A DNA stretch of 41,961 nucleotides, from contig CAJBBZ010000145.1 in assembly GCA_903951445.1 (NCBI GenBank), forward strand, positions 1 through 41,961, in the 5' to 3' direction. Positions 24,652 through 34,469 of the stretch are shown here, one piece after another (the stretch's first letter is position 1; the number at the start of each line of letters is the position of its first letter). The notes under the pieces were generated by a model. That model saw nothing but the letters and a program-made list of their open reading frames with translations, was not told the DNA's origin and ran no database searches. The stretch comes from an uncultured beta proteobacterium. GTDB lineage: Bacteria; Pseudomonadota; Gammaproteobacteria; Burkholderiales; Burkholderiaceae_C. The position numbers were made by a program, and so were the translations under genes.

Positions 24652-26589
24652 TTACTCGGCAGCGGCAACAGCCGCGGTGGCGCCCGCTTGGGGCTTGGCT
24701 ACTTTGATTTGCACCTTGAAGCGCTTTTTCAAGCCTTCGTAATACGCGTCCCATTCCGCACCGGCTAACCAGCGTGCCATTTGGCCGCGCTCTTGGTCGG
24801 CCACCTCTGCTTGCGGCGCGTTGCGGGGCAAGACCTTGTTCACGCGGGCTACGGCGTAGCCTTGGGCGCCAAGGTCCACACCTAGCCAAACCGGCAGGGC
24901 GGAAGTGTCCGCGCGCATGACGGCATCCATCAGCGCCGGACTCATGCCTGGAAAAGGCTGGTCGCGGCCCAGTACGGTCGCTGCGCCGAGCTTGCCTTCA
25001 TCGGCTTGTTTTTTCCAATCCGCCAGCTTGGCTTGGCCTTCTTTTTTGGCCATTTCCTGGGCGCGTGATTGCACCAGGCGCGCTTTCACTTCCGCCTTGA
25101 CTTCGTCTAGCGGGCGGGTGCGCGCCGGGTAGTGCTTGCTGATGCGTGCCGCAACCATCTGGCTGGGGCCGGTTTCTATGGCTTCTGTATTGTGTTTTTT
25201 CTCGATCGCGTCGGCGCTAAACAAAGCGGCCAGCAGTTTGGCATTCGCGAGCGGGCCGGCGGCGCCATTGGCCGGGTTTTTCGGCACAGCATTGGCACTT
25301 TGGATGCTCAGCTTCAGGCGATCGGCCGCGGCTTGCAAACTGTCGGCTTGTTCATAGACGGCGTTGGTAAACACCTCAGCCTGCTCAGCAAACTTCTTCT
25401 GCGCCTGTTGGGTTTTCAATTCGGTTTCCAGCTTTTCGCGCATGCTGTCAAAGCTGGGGGCCGCTGGCGTTTTGATGTCGGTCAAGCGGATGATGTGGTA
25501 GCCAAAATCGCTTTCCACCAAGCCGCTGATTTCGCCTTTTTTCAGCGCAAACGCGCTTTCCTCAAAGGGCTTGACCATGGCGCCACGGGCAAAGAAATCC
25601 AGGTCACCGCCTTTGGCTGCGGAACCGGGGTCTTGCGAAAACTTGGTAGCCAGTTGGGCAAAGCTGTCGGGCTTGGCTTTGACTTTGTCCAGCACATCTT
25701 GCGCCAGCGCCTTGGCTTTTTCACGTTCGGCGGCGGGCATGTCTTTGGACGCGCTGATCAGGATATGGCTGGCGCGGCGCTCTTCTTTGGACTGCAGGCG
25801 CGCCGTGTTTTGTTCGTAATAGGTACGCACATCCGCTTCGGGCACGCTGATCGACTTTTTCACCGCTTCCAGGTCGAACACCAAGTACTGCACATCGGCC
25901 GTCTCGGGCGCTTGGAACAGCGCGCTATTGGCCTTGTAATAGGCTTCGATGTCTGCGTCGCTGGTTTGCACTTTCGCCGCGAAATCTGAGGTGCTAAAAC
26001 GCACCAGCTGCACATCGCGCCGCTCAAAAAACGCATTCAAAGCCATATCCGCCACGGCCTTGGGGGCGAACGCGGTACTGTTTAACCCCGACTCCACTTG
26101 CCGCAGCGACAAGTCCTGGCGGATACGCGCTTCCAGACCGGCGGTGGTCAAGCCCTGGCTGGCGGCAATTTGTTCGTAGCGCTCTTTGTCGAAGCTGCCA
26201 TCGGGCTTTTTTAGTGAGGCGATGGCGGGGATCTGCTGCAACTCGCGCGCCAGACGCGCATCGGTGATGGGCAGCAAGGAGGCGCCCACCGCTTCGTTCA
26301 TTACGCGCTCGCGCACCAGACGCTCCAGCGTGACGTAGCGCGCTTCGGGGGAATCCATCATCTTGGCATCCAACTCGGGGCGAGACGCGCGCAGGCGATC
26401 GACCTCGTTCTTGTGGGCGGCGTCCCATTCGGATTGGGTGATGGTGTAGCTGGCAACTTTGGCCACAGCGCCACCAGAGCCGTTGCTGCGCTGGTATCCG
26501 TCCACACCCACCAGCACGAAAGCGGGAATGATCAACAAGAACATGACAAACATCATGATCTTGGTGTGCTTGCGGACGAATTCAAACAT
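24652..26589 (-). CDS. ppiD: PpiD-like periplasmic chaperone / peptidyl-prolyl isomerase (SurA_N + parvulin)
   Basis: A 645-residue inner-membrane-anchored chaperone near the Sec translocon. A short cytoplasmic start (MFEFVRKHTK) precedes a single helix at about residues 11-30. A SurA-N-like region follows (to ~230), then one parvulin-type PPIC domain at about 265-370 (SHILISASKDMP ... GYHIIRLTDI). The C-terminus is Ala-rich. Length is close to E. coli PpiD (623 aa). GGAG lies 8 bp before ATG 26589. tRNA-Val lies just upstream on the same strand, separated by a terminator hairpin. Confidence 0.9.
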   Translation of the reverse strand: MFEFVRKHTKIMMFVMFLLIIPAFVLVGVDGYQRSNGSGGAVAKVASYTITQSEWDAAHKNEVDRLRASRPELDAKMMDSPEARYVTLERLVRERVMNEAVGASLLPITDARLARELQQIPAIASLKKPDGSFDKERYEQIAASQGLTTAGLEARIRQDLSLRQVESGLNSTAFAPKAVADMALNAFFERRDVQLVRFSTSDFAAKVQTSDADIEAYYKANSALFQAPETADVQYLVFDLEAVKKSISVPEADVRTYYEQNTARLQSKEERRASHILISASKDMPAAEREKAKALAQDVLDKVKAKPDSFAQLATKFSQDPGSAAKGGDLDFFARGAMVKPFEESAFALKKGEISGLVESDFGYHIIRLTDIKTPAAPSFDSMREKLETELKTQQAQKKFAEQAEVFTNAVYEQADSLQAAADRLKLSIQSANAVPKNPANGAAGPLANAKLLAALFSADAIEKKHNTEAIETGPSQMVAARISKHYPARTRPLDEVKAEVKARLVQSRAQEMAKKEGQAKLADWKKQADEGKLGAATVLGRDQPFPGMSPALMDAVMRADTSALPVWLGVDLGAQGYAVARVNKVLPRNAPQAEVADQERGQMARWLAGAEWDAYYEGLKKRFKVQIKVAKPQAGATAAVAAAE

Positions 26590-26614
26590 GCGCTATCTCC
26601 AGGGACTCACAAAA

Positions 26615-26643
26615 AAGGCGAACCTGCGGTTCGCCTTGTGCCG
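26615..26643 (-). terminator. intrinsic terminator of tRNA-Val
   Basis: AAGGCGAACC and GGTTCGCCTT (26615-26624 and 26628-26637) form a perfect 10-bp stem with a 3-nt loop. On the minus strand TTTTTT follows directly. It lies 13 bp after the tRNA 3' end and before ppiD. Confidence 0.85.
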
Positions 26644-26650
26644 GTTAGGG

Positions 26651-26726
26651 TGGTGGGTGATGACGGGCTCGAACCGCCGACCTACGCCGTGTAAAGGCGC
26701 CGCTCTACCAACTGAGCTAATCACCC
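26651..26726 (-). tRNA. tRNA-Val (anticodon TAC)
   Basis: A complete cloverleaf with encoded CCA. The acceptor stem is GGGTGAT/ATCACCC, the D-loop region is TAGCTCAGTTGGTAGAGC, the anticodon loop is TTTACAC and the T-loop is TTCGAGC. It is followed by its own terminator and then ppiD. Confidence 0.97.
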
Positions 26727-26794
26727 CACCTGAACTACTAATCTGTCGCCAGCGGGCTGCACACTTTGCTGCTAAACCAAGCCTACTGACTGCG

Positions 26795-26813
26795 GCGGCG
26801 ATTTTATCGCCGC
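26795..26813. other. perfect 8-bp hairpin between pgsA and tRNA-Val
   Basis: GCGGCGAT and ATCGCCGC enclose a 3-nt loop. It lies 96 bp beyond the pgsA stop. No T-run follows on either strand, so it could be a weak or factor-dependent pgsA terminator. Confidence 0.35.
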
Positions 26814-26908
26814 GTCCCGGCCAGGCCTGCCTTTGAGTATGTCCGGCCAGCCCGCGCGGGCGAGTCGGCGATTCTATGCGCAAACGCCCAGGCGCTAACC
26901 CAAGGCGC

Positions 26909-27484
26909 CTAGTGGCTGCGGGCCCGTATTTCGGGAAGTGCTTTTTGCAGGTAATAGACCATGGACCAGACGGTCAGCACCGCAGCCACCCAGATCAGCC
27001 AGGTGCCGCACCAATGGGTATCGAGCACGCCGAACAACATGCCGTCAAACAGCAAAAAAGGGATGGCGACCATTTGCACCACCGTCTTGAGCTTGCCAAT
27101 CACATGCACCGCCACGCTTTTCGTGGCGCCAATGCGCGCCATCCACTCGCGCAAAGCCGAAATCGCAATCTCGCGGCCAATGATGATCAGCGCAACAAAC
27201 ACATCGGCCCGCTGCAAATGCACAAGCACCAGCACGCAGGCGCAGACCAGGAATTTATCAGCCACCGGGTCTAAAAAGGCGCCAAAGGAAGAGGTCTGGT
27301 TCAGTTTGCGCGCCAAATATCCGTCCAGCCAGTCAGTCATTGCAAACAGCACAAACATGACCGTGGCGATCAGGTTTTTCTCAGGTGCCGTGGCAAAAGT
27401 CTCGGGCGTGTAGAACACCCCTACGATGAGCGGAATCGCAAAAATACGCGTCCAGGTCAGTATCGTGGGGATGGTCAGAAACAT
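26909..27484 (-). CDS. pgsA: CDP-diacylglycerol--glycerol-3-phosphate 3-phosphatidyltransferase
   Basis: PgsA makes phosphatidylglycerophosphate from CDP-DAG and glycerol-3-phosphate, the first committed step to phosphatidylglycerol and cardiolipin. The CDP-alcohol phosphotransferase motif D-G-x2-A-R-x8-G-x3-D-x3-D is intact at about residues 74-96 (DGYLARK ... GAFLDPVAD). The 191 residues and several hydrophobic helices fit the family. It lies 41 bp downstream of uvrC on the same strand, a common arrangement. Confidence 0.93.
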   Translation of the reverse strand: MFLTIPTILTWTRIFAIPLIVGVFYTPETFATAPEKNLIATVMFVLFAMTDWLDGYLARKLNQTSSFGAFLDPVADKFLVCACVLVLVHLQRADVFVALIIIGREIAISALREWMARIGATKSVAVHVIGKLKTVVQMVAIPFLLFDGMLFGVLDTHWCGTWLIWVAAVLTVWSMVYYLQKALPEIRARSH

Positions 27485-27525
27485 GCGCGCGATTGTGGCA
27501 CGGGGAATATGACAGGCCGGGCCGC

Positions 27526-29508
27526 TCAGTGCAGGGCGCGGTAAATTTCTTCCGCCAGCTCGGGCGAGATGCCGTCCACCGAGGCCAAATCTTTGGCACT
27601 GGCCTGGGCCACGCCACGCACCCCGCCAAAGCGCTGCAACAGCTTGGCCCGGCGCTTGGGGCCCACGCCGGGGATTTCTTCTAGCTTGCCACCATCAACC
27701 CGCACCCGCGCTCGCTGGGCGCGCATGCCGGTAATGGCAAAGCGGTGCGCCTCGTCGCGGATTTGGGCTACCAGCATCAGCGCCGCCGAGTCCGCGCCCA
27801 AATACGCCTTGTCGCGCCCGTCGGCAAACACCAGTTCTTCCAGCCCCACTTTGCGCCCCTCGCCTTTTTCCACGCCTACGATCAGGGCTAGCTCCAGGCC
27901 TAGTTCGACAAACACCTCGCGCGCCATAGACACTTGGCCCTTGCCGCCATCGACCAGCACCAGGTCGGGCATACGTTCATGAGCTGAAGGCAGGCGCCCC
28001 TCGTGCTTGGCCTGGGCCATCGCCTCGGCCACTTTGCCGTAGCGCCGCGTCAGCACCTGGCGCATGGCGGCATAGTCGTCGCCGGGGGTAATGTCCTCGA
28101 TGCGGTAGCGCCGATACTGGGCGTTTTGCATGGCGTGCTGCTGAAACACTACGCAGGAGGCTTGGGTGGCCTCGCCTGCGGTATGCGAGATATCAAAACA
28201 TTCGATGCGCAGCGCCGCCAGGTCTTCCATGGCCAGGTCCAGCGCCTCGGCCAGGGCGCGGGTGCGGGCTTGCTGCGAACCTTCCTCGGCCAGCAAACGC
28301 GCCAACTGCAAAGCGGCATTGGTTTGCGCCATGTCCAGCCAGGCGCGCCGCTGCTCGCGCGGCTGGTGTACGGCGCTGACCTTAAAGCCATGCTGCTCAG
28401 ACAAGGCGGTCAGCAAACCTTTGTCCACCGGCTCGCTCACCACCAGCACCGCCGGCATGGGCACGCCCAGGTAGTGCTGCGCCAAAAACGCCTCCAGCAC
28501 CTGCGACTCGGGGCTTTGCGGCGTGTCCGAAGCGCCCTCGTCGTCCAGCAGCACGGCCGACGCTTCCACATGCACCGGGAAGAAGGGCCTGTCGCCCAGG
28601 TGCCGCCCGCCGCGCACCATAGCCAGGTTGACACAAGCCTTGCCGCCCTGCACTTTCACGGCCAGGATGTCCACATCGCGGTCGGACACGTTGTCCACCG
28701 ATTGCTGGTGCAAGACGTTGGAAAGCGCCGCCACCTGGTTGCGCAATTCTGCGGCCTGCTCAAACTCCAAGCGTTCGGCATGCGCCATCATGCGCGCCTC
28801 TAGGGACTTCAGCACCTCTTGCGCATCGCCTTGCAAAAAGCGCTGGGCGTTGCCCACGTCCTGCGCATAGTCTGTCGCGCTGACATGGCCCACACAGGGC
28901 CCGGAGCAGCGCTTGATTTGGTAGAGCAAACAGGGACGCGTGCGGTTGCTGAAGACCGAGTCTTCGCAAGTGCGCAGGCGAAACACTTTTTGCATTAGCA
29001 AAATCGCCTCTTTGACCGCCCAGGCGCTGGGGTAAGGGCCAAAGTAGTGGTGTTTTTTCTCCACCCCGCCCCGGTAATAGGCCACGCGCGAAAACTGCTG
29101 CGGGTCTGTGCCCGGCTTGCCGCTTTTGCGCGCGCCCGTGTCTGGCGCGGCCTCGGGGTTAGCGGCGGTCATCTTCAAATACGGGTAGCTCTTGTCGTCC
29201 CGAAACAAAATGTTGTATTTGGGGTTAAGCGTCTTGATGAGGTTGTTTTCCAGCAGCAGCGCCTCGGCTTCGGAGCGCACCACGGTGGTCTCCATGCGCA
29301 CAATCTTGCTCACCATATGCCCGATGCGCGTGCCGCCATGGTTTTTCTGAAAGTAGCTGGCTACCCGCTTTTTCAGGCTGATGGCTTTGCCCACATACAG
29401 CACTTGGTCCTGCGCATCAAAGTAGCGGTAAACGCCGGGCAGCGTGGGCAAAGCCGCAACCTCGCGCAGCAGCGCTTCGCTATGGATGGGGGTGTCGGGC
29501 GTGCTCAT
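27526..29508 (-). CDS. uvrC: excinuclease ABC subunit C
   Basis: UvrC makes both incisions around bulky DNA lesions in nucleotide excision repair. The N-terminal GIY-YIG nuclease ([20 protein letters not shown]) is at about residues 15-40. A Cys-rich [12 protein letters not shown] follows, then the UVR domain contacting UvrB ([17 protein letters not shown], ~245). The RNase H-like domain includes [10 protein letters not shown] and [12 protein letters not shown]-terminal tandem HhH includes [19 protein letters not shown]. Length is 660 residues, somewhat above the E. coli protein. It is divergent from earP. Confidence 0.95.
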   Translation of the reverse strand: MSTPDTPIHSEALLREVAALPTLPGVYRYFDAQDQVLYVGKAISLKKRVASYFQKNHGGTRIGHMVSKIVRMETTVVRSEAEALLLENNLIKTLNPKYNILFRDDKSYPYLKMTAANPEAAPDTGARKSGKPGTDPQQFSRVAYYRGGVEKKHHYFGPYPSAWAVKEAILLMQKVFRLRTCEDSVFSNRTRPCLLYQIKRCSGPCVGHVSATDYAQDVGNAQRFLQGDAQEVLKSLEARMMAHAERLEFEQAAELRNQVAALSNVLHQQSVDNVSDRDVDILAVKVQGGKACVNLAMVRGGRHLGDRPFFPVHVEASAVLLDDEGASDTPQSPESQVLEAFLAQHYLGVPMPAVLVVSEPVDKGLLTALSEQHGFKVSAVHQPREQRRAWLDMAQTNAALQLARLLAEEGSQQARTRALAEALDLAMEDLAALRIECFDISHTAGEATQASCVVFQQHAMQNAQYRRYRIEDITPGDDYAAMRQVLTRRYGKVAEAMAQAKHEGRLPSAHERMPDLVLVDGGKGQVSMAREVFVELGLELALIVGVEKGEGRKVGLEELVFADGRDKAYLGADSAALMLVAQIRDEAHRFAITGMRAQRARVRVDGGKLEEIPGVGPKRRAKLLQRFGGVRGVAQASAKDLASVDGISPELAEEIYRALH

Positions 29509-29600
29509 GTGGGTATTGTCAGAGCATTTAGCGCGCCCGGCGTCCCGCGCCTGGCGAGCCCGCCTTCCTGCCTGCTGAAGGCAACAGGGACAATGGCGCT

Positions 29601-30974
29601 ATGACGACCCACCACCCCCCAAGCACTGCCAACGCTAACGATGCCGTGCCATCGCTTGCGCCGCAAGTGCGGGGCAGCGCCGAGCCCTTGCTCTGTGACA
29701 TTTTTTGCCAAGTCATCGACAACTATGGCGATATCGGCGTGTGCTGGCGCCTGGCCGCCGATCTGGCCCAGCGCGGGCACAGCGTGCGCTTATGGCTGGA
29801 CGATAAGCGGGCTTTGGAATGGATGGCGCCAGGGGCGGCGCAGGGCGACTGGCCGGGCATTAGCGTGCATGACTGGCCAGTGACCAACCCAGCAGACTCA
29901 AGTCCGGCGCTGCCGCTGGCCGACGTTTGGATTGAAGCCTTTGGCTGCAATATTCCATCGGTCTGGCTGCAAAGCCAGGTGCAAGCAGCCAACACCCTGG
30001 CGCAGCGCCCCGCTTGGATCAATTTGGAGTACCTCAGCGCCGAGCCATTTGCGCTGCGCAGCCATGGCCTGCCCTCGCCGGTATTGCAGGGGCCGGCCAG
30101 GGGGTGGGCCAAGTATTTTTTCTATCCTGGTTTCAGCCCGGCAAGCGGCGGTTTGTTGCGCGGAGCCATTGCACAAGCCGGCACCGCCTCCTGGGCAGAA
30201 CCGGCGCTGGCCGCGTTTGCACCTGCTGCATCCGGGGAACGTACCGTACTGTTATTTGCTTACGCCAACGCGCCGATTGCGGCCTTACTTCAAGCCCTGC
30301 ACCGTAGCGCGCAAGCTGTGCAATTACTGGTCACAGCCGGGCAAAGCGCTGACGCGGTGCGATTTGCGCTGGCTGCACTGCCCAGCACGGTCGGTGCCTC
30401 TGAAGTCGCGAGCCCGGGTAGGGTAAACCGCAGCACCTTTATCTCTGGCGATATTCCAAGGGCTGCAACCCAATCCACCACCGCCGCCCTGGAGGAATGC
30501 CACTGGGGCCCGCTGCGCCTGCGCTTTCTGCCCTTTCTGCCGCAAAGCACTTTCGACCAATTGCTGGGCCTGTGCGACCTTAATCTGGTGCGCGGCGAGG
30601 ACTCGCTGGCCCAGGCGGTGCAGGCCGGTAAACCTTGTGTTTGGCAGATTTACCCGCAGGACGACGGCGCCCACGGCCCCAAACTGCTGGCTTATTTGGA
30701 GGCTCTAGCCGCCGATGCGCCCTTGCGCGCCTGGCATAGCTTCTGGAACGGCACGCCTGCGGATAATCAAGCTGCACCCGAATTGACCTGGCCCTGGGAG
30801 CCCGATTCCACCTGGCCGCAAAACGCCCATGCCCTTGCCACCCGGCTAGCGCAAAACAAGGATTTATCCAGCCAATTGATCGAATGGGCCTTGCAGCGCG
30901 GCACCAAAACGCCCACCGGACAGGCCCTAAACCCGCGCCCACCTGAGGTCTGTGGCGCGCCCAGGCCAGCATGA
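29601..30974 (+). CDS. earP: EF-P arginine rhamnosyltransferase EarP
   Basis: EarP transfers rhamnose from dTDP-L-rhamnose to Arg32 of elongation factor P. The signature CDIFCQVIDNYGDIGVCWRLA starts near residue 32 (with the catalytic Asp in DNYGD), and the C-terminal RGEDSLAQA is the nucleotide-sugar site. At 457 residues it is longer than usual, because of ~30 extra N-terminal and ~25 extra C-terminal residues. It lies directly upstream of efp, whose target Arg32 is present. A dTDP-rhamnose supply from elsewhere is required. Confidence 0.92.
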   Translation: MTTHHPPSTANANDAVPSLAPQVRGSAEPLLCDIFCQVIDNYGDIGVCWRLAADLAQRGHSVRLWLDDKRALEWMAPGAAQGDWPGISVHDWPVTNPADSSPALPLADVWIEAFGCNIPSVWLQSQVQAANTLAQRPAWINLEYLSAEPFALRSHGLPSPVLQGPARGWAKYFFYPGFSPASGGLLRGAIAQAGTASWAEPALAAFAPAASGERTVLLFAYANAPIAALLQALHRSAQAVQLLVTAGQSADAVRFALAALPSTVGASEVASPGRVNRSTFISGDIPRAATQSTTAALEECHWGPLRLRFLPFLPQSTFDQLLGLCDLNLVRGEDSLAQAVQAGKPCVWQIYPQDDGAHGPKLLAYLEALAADAPLRAWHSFWNGTPADNQAAPELTWPWEPDSTWPQNAHALATRLAQNKDLSSQLIEWALQRGTKTPTGQALNPRPPEVCGAPRPA

Positions 30975-31112
30975 CGCACAGGCCGAGCAAGGGATTCGCG
31001 ATAAAATAGCAGGCTTTGCTGGTGAATTATGCGTTTTGGCGCTGCACCACGCCCCGCCGCATTTCGCGGTCTAAGGCTGCCTCTAGCGGCCCCCCAATCT
31101 GACGGATTGTTT

Positions 31113-31667
31113 ATGAAAATTGCCCAGGAAATTCGTGCCGGTAATGTGATCATGCACGGCAAAGACCCAATGGTCGTTCTGAAAACCGAATACAGCCGTG
31201 GCGGCCGCAACTCGGCCACCGTACGCATGAAGCTCAAAAGCCTGATCGCCAATTTCGGCACCGAAGTGGTGTTCAAGGCCGACGACAAAATGGACCAGGT
31301 CATCTTGGACAAAAAAGAGTGCACCTACTCTTACTTCGCCGACCCCATGTATGTCTGCATGGACGCTGACTACAACCAGTACGAAGTCGAAGCCGAAAAC
31401 ATGGGCGATTCGCTCAGCTACCTGGAAGACGGCATGGAAGTGGAAGTCGTGTTCTACGACGGCAAAGCCATCTCGGTGGAGTTGCCCACCAGCGTGGTGC
31501 GTGAAATCACCTGGACCGAGCCCGCCGTCAAAGGCGACACCTCGGGCAAGGTTTTAAAGCCCGCCAAAATTGCCACTGGCTTTGAAATCGGTGTGCCCAT
31601 TTTTGTGGCCCAGGGCGACAAAGTCGAAATCGACACCCGCACCGGCGAATACCGCAAGCGCGTCTAA
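31113..31667 (+). CDS. efp: translation elongation factor P
   Basis: EF-P relieves ribosome stalling at polyproline. It has 184 residues in three OB/KOW domains. The tip loop reads [10 protein letters not shown], with Arg at position 32, the residue modified by EarP (Lys-type EF-Ps instead use EpmA). The ATG at 31113 is chosen because homology starts with [11 protein letters not shown]; the frame open from 31029 adds residues unlike the family. A gap of 138 bp after earP leaves room for its own promoter. An intrinsic terminator follows. Confidence 0.96.
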   Translation: MKIAQEIRAGNVIMHGKDPMVVLKTEYSRGGRNSATVRMKLKSLIANFGTEVVFKADDKMDQVILDKKECTYSYFADPMYVCMDADYNQYEVEAENMGDSLSYLEDGMEVEVVFYDGKAISVELPTSVVREITWTEPAVKGDTSGKVLKPAKIATGFEIGVPIFVAQGDKVEIDTRTGEYRKRV

Positions 31668-31694
31668 GCCCATATCGCTGTCGGAAGACGATGT

Positions 31695-31717
31695 AAGCCC
31701 CTTCGGGGGCTTTTTTT
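31695..31717 (+). terminator. intrinsic terminator of efp
   Basis: AAGCCCC and GGGGCTT close a TTCG tetraloop and are followed by TTTTT. It overlaps the stop codon end of the convergent MFS gene by 2 bp. Confidence 0.9.
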
Positions 31718-32957
31718 ACGCCCTCAAACGCCAGGCGCTGCGTGCACCCAGGGCCACCAGGGTGCCCACGGTCCAAAATACCACGCTCACACCGACCACC
31801 GCACCAGCGCTGCCAAAGAGCAAAGGCATGACCACGCTGGAAAAATTAATCGTCGTCAGGCGCAAGCCAATGGCCTGCCCGTGCTGGGCATGCGGCGTGA
31901 TCTGGTGCAGCGTGCTCATGATCATGGGTTGCACCGCGCCTAGCGCGATACCCAGAATGACCGAGCACACACCCATACCCCAGGCTGAGTGCATAAAGGG
32001 ATAAACCAGGAAAACACTGGCCGTCAGCACCATCGACGCGGTCAGCGCATGCCACTCTTTGACCTGGGCGGCGGCAATGGGAATCAACAATCGCACCCCC
32101 ACGGTGGCCACGGCGAATCCTCCCAAAATCGTTCCTATTACCGACGCACTGAGCGCACGTTCGTGGCCCAGCACTGGCACCACAAAAGTATGCACATCCC
32201 AGCACGAGGACAAGAGCCAGTTCACCATCAGTAAGCGGCGCATGGGCGGCGATTGGAGCAAATACCAGGCGGAAGCTTGTGGGCCGGTGGATGGTGTCAC
32301 CGGCGCTAGCTCGGGTACGCCCCGGATGCACCAGGCGCTAAGCAAAGGCATGCACAACGCAAACAAAAATGCCGCCCTAAAGCCCGGGTGCGACAAACCT
32401 TCAGGCATGGCCAGCGCGCCGTAGTCGATGAGTACACCCGCGGCCACCGCGCCAAAAAAATTCGATATCGCCGGCCCGATAGCCAGCCAGCTGAACACGC
32501 GGCGCAGCTCCACGCTATCGCGCGCAGCCCGGCCCACATGGCGCTGCAAAGCGACCGACGCAATGCCGCTGGCCGCGCCCATGCAAAGGGCGCTGACACA
32601 CATCACTTCAAACACCGGCAATAGCAGCGACAGGGCCGCACCCACCAAGGCCGACAGCACCGCTAGGCGCACGGGCCGCTGCAAACCATGGCGGTCGGCA
32701 TAACGCCCGGCGGGTAAGGACAAAAACACCTGGCTGAGCGAAAACAGCGACAGTAACAAACCGACGTGCCAGGCGCTATGCCCCATTCGAAGCGCCAACA
32801 AGGGCGTGGCCATACGCATAGCCACCATGCTGGAATGCAGAAAAACATGACCAGCAATTAGGCGGGGTAGCCAGCCGCCGCGCATGGTGGCCTGCGTGTT
32901 CCCCGCTTCGTTCGATAACGCAGCGCCCGTGCGGGCGTGCGGCGCGGGTTCGCTCAC
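31716..32957 (-). CDS. MFS transporter
   Basis: A 413-residue major facilitator with about 12 hydrophobic segments. The motif-A-like loop LPAGRYADRHGLQRPVR lies between helices 2 and 3. The C-terminal half contains ILGIALGAVQPMIMSTLHQITP. No substrate family is recognised; the pattern fits drug or metabolite exporters. The start overlaps the rmuC stop by 4 bp on the same strand, so the two are co-transcribed although functionally unlike. Confidence 0.8.
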   Translation of the reverse strand: MSEPAPHARTGAALSNEAGNTQATMRGGWLPRLIAGHVFLHSSMVAMRMATPLLALRMGHSAWHVGLLLSLFSLSQVFLSLPAGRYADRHGLQRPVRLAVLSALVGAALSLLLPVFEVMCVSALCMGAASGIASVALQRHVGRAARDSVELRRVFSWLAIGPAISNFFGAVAAGVLIDYGALAMPEGLSHPGFRAAFLFALCMPLLSAWCIRGVPELAPVTPSTGPQASAWYLLQSPPMRRLLMVNWLLSSCWDVHTFVVPVLGHERALSASVIGTILGGFAVATVGVRLLIPIAAAQVKEWHALTASMVLTASVFLVYPFMHSAWGMGVCSVILGIALGAVQPMIMSTLHQITPHAQHGQAIGLRLTTINFSSVVMPLLFGSAGAVVGVSVVFWTVGTLVALGARSAWRLRA

Positions 32958-34384
32958 GTCTGTGAATGTCCGTCGTCGCTGTCAAAGTCCTTATCCAGCG
33001 GTATCAGGCCGGTGGCCTGCGCTTCCGGCAAGCCCTCCACTTTTTTCAGCGCCCGGCCCATGGCACGGCTGCGCACCTCGGCGTTGTCCAGGGTCTTGAG
33101 CACGGTTTCGGTTTGCGACTTGACCTTGGCCAGCACATCGCCAAACTTGCCAAACTCGGTCTTGACCGCCCCCAGCACTTGCCAGACCTCGCTAGAGCGC
33201 TTTTCCAGGGCCAGCGTGCGAAACCCCATTTGCAAAGAGCTGAGCATGGACAGCAAAGTGGTCGGCCCGGCCAGCGTGATACGGTGATCGCGCTGCAAAG
33301 ACTCCATCAAACCCGGACGGCGCAGCACCTCGGCATACAAGCCTTCGGTGGGCAAAAACAAAATCGCAAAGTCAGTGGTGTAAGGCGGCTCGATGTACTT
33401 GTCGGCGATGGACTTGGCTTCCAGCCGGATGCGCAGTTCCAGCGCTTTAGCCGCCGCTTCGGCGTCGGCGAAATGCGCCCGGCCTTGCGCGTCCAGCAAA
33501 CGCTCGTAATCCTCGTTCGGAAATTTGGCGTCAATCGGCAGCCACAGCGGCGTGCCGTCCTCGGCCTTGCCCGGCAGCTTGATGGCAAAGTCCACCACGT
33601 TTTTACTGCCCGGCCGGGTGGCTACCTGGGTGGCGTACTGGTCCGGCACAAACACTTGCTCCAGCAATGCGGCCAATTGGGCCTCGCCAAAAATGCCGCG
33701 CGTCTTGACGTTGCTGAGCAAGTGCTTCAGGTCGCCCACGCCCTGGGCCAGGGTTTGCATTTCGCCCAGCCCTTTGTGCACTTGCTCCAGCCGGTCGGCC
33801 ACTTGCTTGAAGCTCTCGCCCAAGCGCGCCTGCAAAGTGGTTTGTAGCTTCTCATCTACCGTGGCGCGCATTTCGTCCAGCTTGGCGGCATTGGTGGTTT
33901 GCAATTGCATGAGCTGCGCTCCCAGCGTGGTACGCACTTCGGCCAGGGTACGGGCGCTGGTTTCGCCCAGCTCAGCGATGCGCCGCGCATTGGATTCGCT
34001 TAGGGCGCCCAGCTGCGTGCTCAAGGTGTCAGACAGGTTTTTTTGTAAAACTGCCAGTTGCTGGCCAAAGGCGTCAATCTGGGTGTTTTGCGTACGGGTG
34101 GCTTCGGCGCTTTGTTGGGTGAGGGTTTGCTGAAAAGTCGCCATGCTTTGAAAGGCCTCCTGGCGGCTGTCGCGGGCGGACTCGGCCAAGTCCCCGCGCA
34201 GTTCGCGCTCTAAGCGGTCTAGGCGCTCAGCCTGGGCTTGCAGCGCGGCTAAGACCGACTGCGTGGCCTGCGCCATTTGCTCCGTTTGCGCGGCACCGGG
34301 CGCGCGGCGCAGCAAAAGCACCAACAGCAATACGGTGTGCAGGCCCAATACAAGCGCCGCCAGCCAGATCCATCCTTCAGTCAC
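32954..34384 (-). CDS. rmuC: DNA recombination protein RmuC
   Basis: A 476-residue membrane-anchored protein. One N-terminal helix (WLAALVLGLHTVLLLVLLL) precedes a long coiled coil with Gln/Ala/Leu heptads (~30-210). The RmuC nuclease-like domain lies in the C-terminal half and includes GIFGEAQLAALLEQVF, WLPIDAKFPNEDYERLL and YTTDFAILFLPTEGLYAEVL. RmuC limits DNA inversion at short repeats and is suggested to be an endonuclease. Overlap of ATGA with the following MFS gene shows translational coupling. Confidence 0.9.
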   Translation of the reverse strand: MTEGWIWLAALVLGLHTVLLLVLLLRRAPGAAQTEQMAQATQSVLAALQAQAERLDRLERELRGDLAESARDSRQEAFQSMATFQQTLTQQSAEATRTQNTQIDAFGQQLAVLQKNLSDTLSTQLGALSESNARRIAELGETSARTLAEVRTTLGAQLMQLQTTNAAKLDEMRATVDEKLQTTLQARLGESFKQVADRLEQVHKGLGEMQTLAQGVGDLKHLLSNVKTRGIFGEAQLAALLEQVFVPDQYATQVATRPGSKNVVDFAIKLPGKAEDGTPLWLPIDAKFPNEDYERLLDAQGRAHFADAEAAAKALELRIRLEAKSIADKYIEPPYTTDFAILFLPTEGLYAEVLRRPGLMESLQRDHRITLAGPTTLLSMLSSLQMGFRTLALEKRSSEVWQVLGAVKTEFGKFGDVLAKVKSQTETVLKTLDNAEVRSRAMGRALKKVEGLPEAQATGLIPLDKDFDSDDGHSQT

Positions 34385-34469
34385 AGCAAATTCTTTCTAA
34401 AAGCCCATTGTCCTAGAAACCATGCGCCGACCCCCGGGTGGCGAGTCCGCACGGTCTAAGGCAGGCGGC

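Noticed and set aside
25132-25989. 285-codon plus-strand open frame
   Set aside because: It is antisense to ppiD, with a composition typical of reversed coding sequence.
28003-28803. 266-codon plus-strand open frame
   Set aside because: It is antisense to uvrC, whose motifs are all intact on the minus strand.
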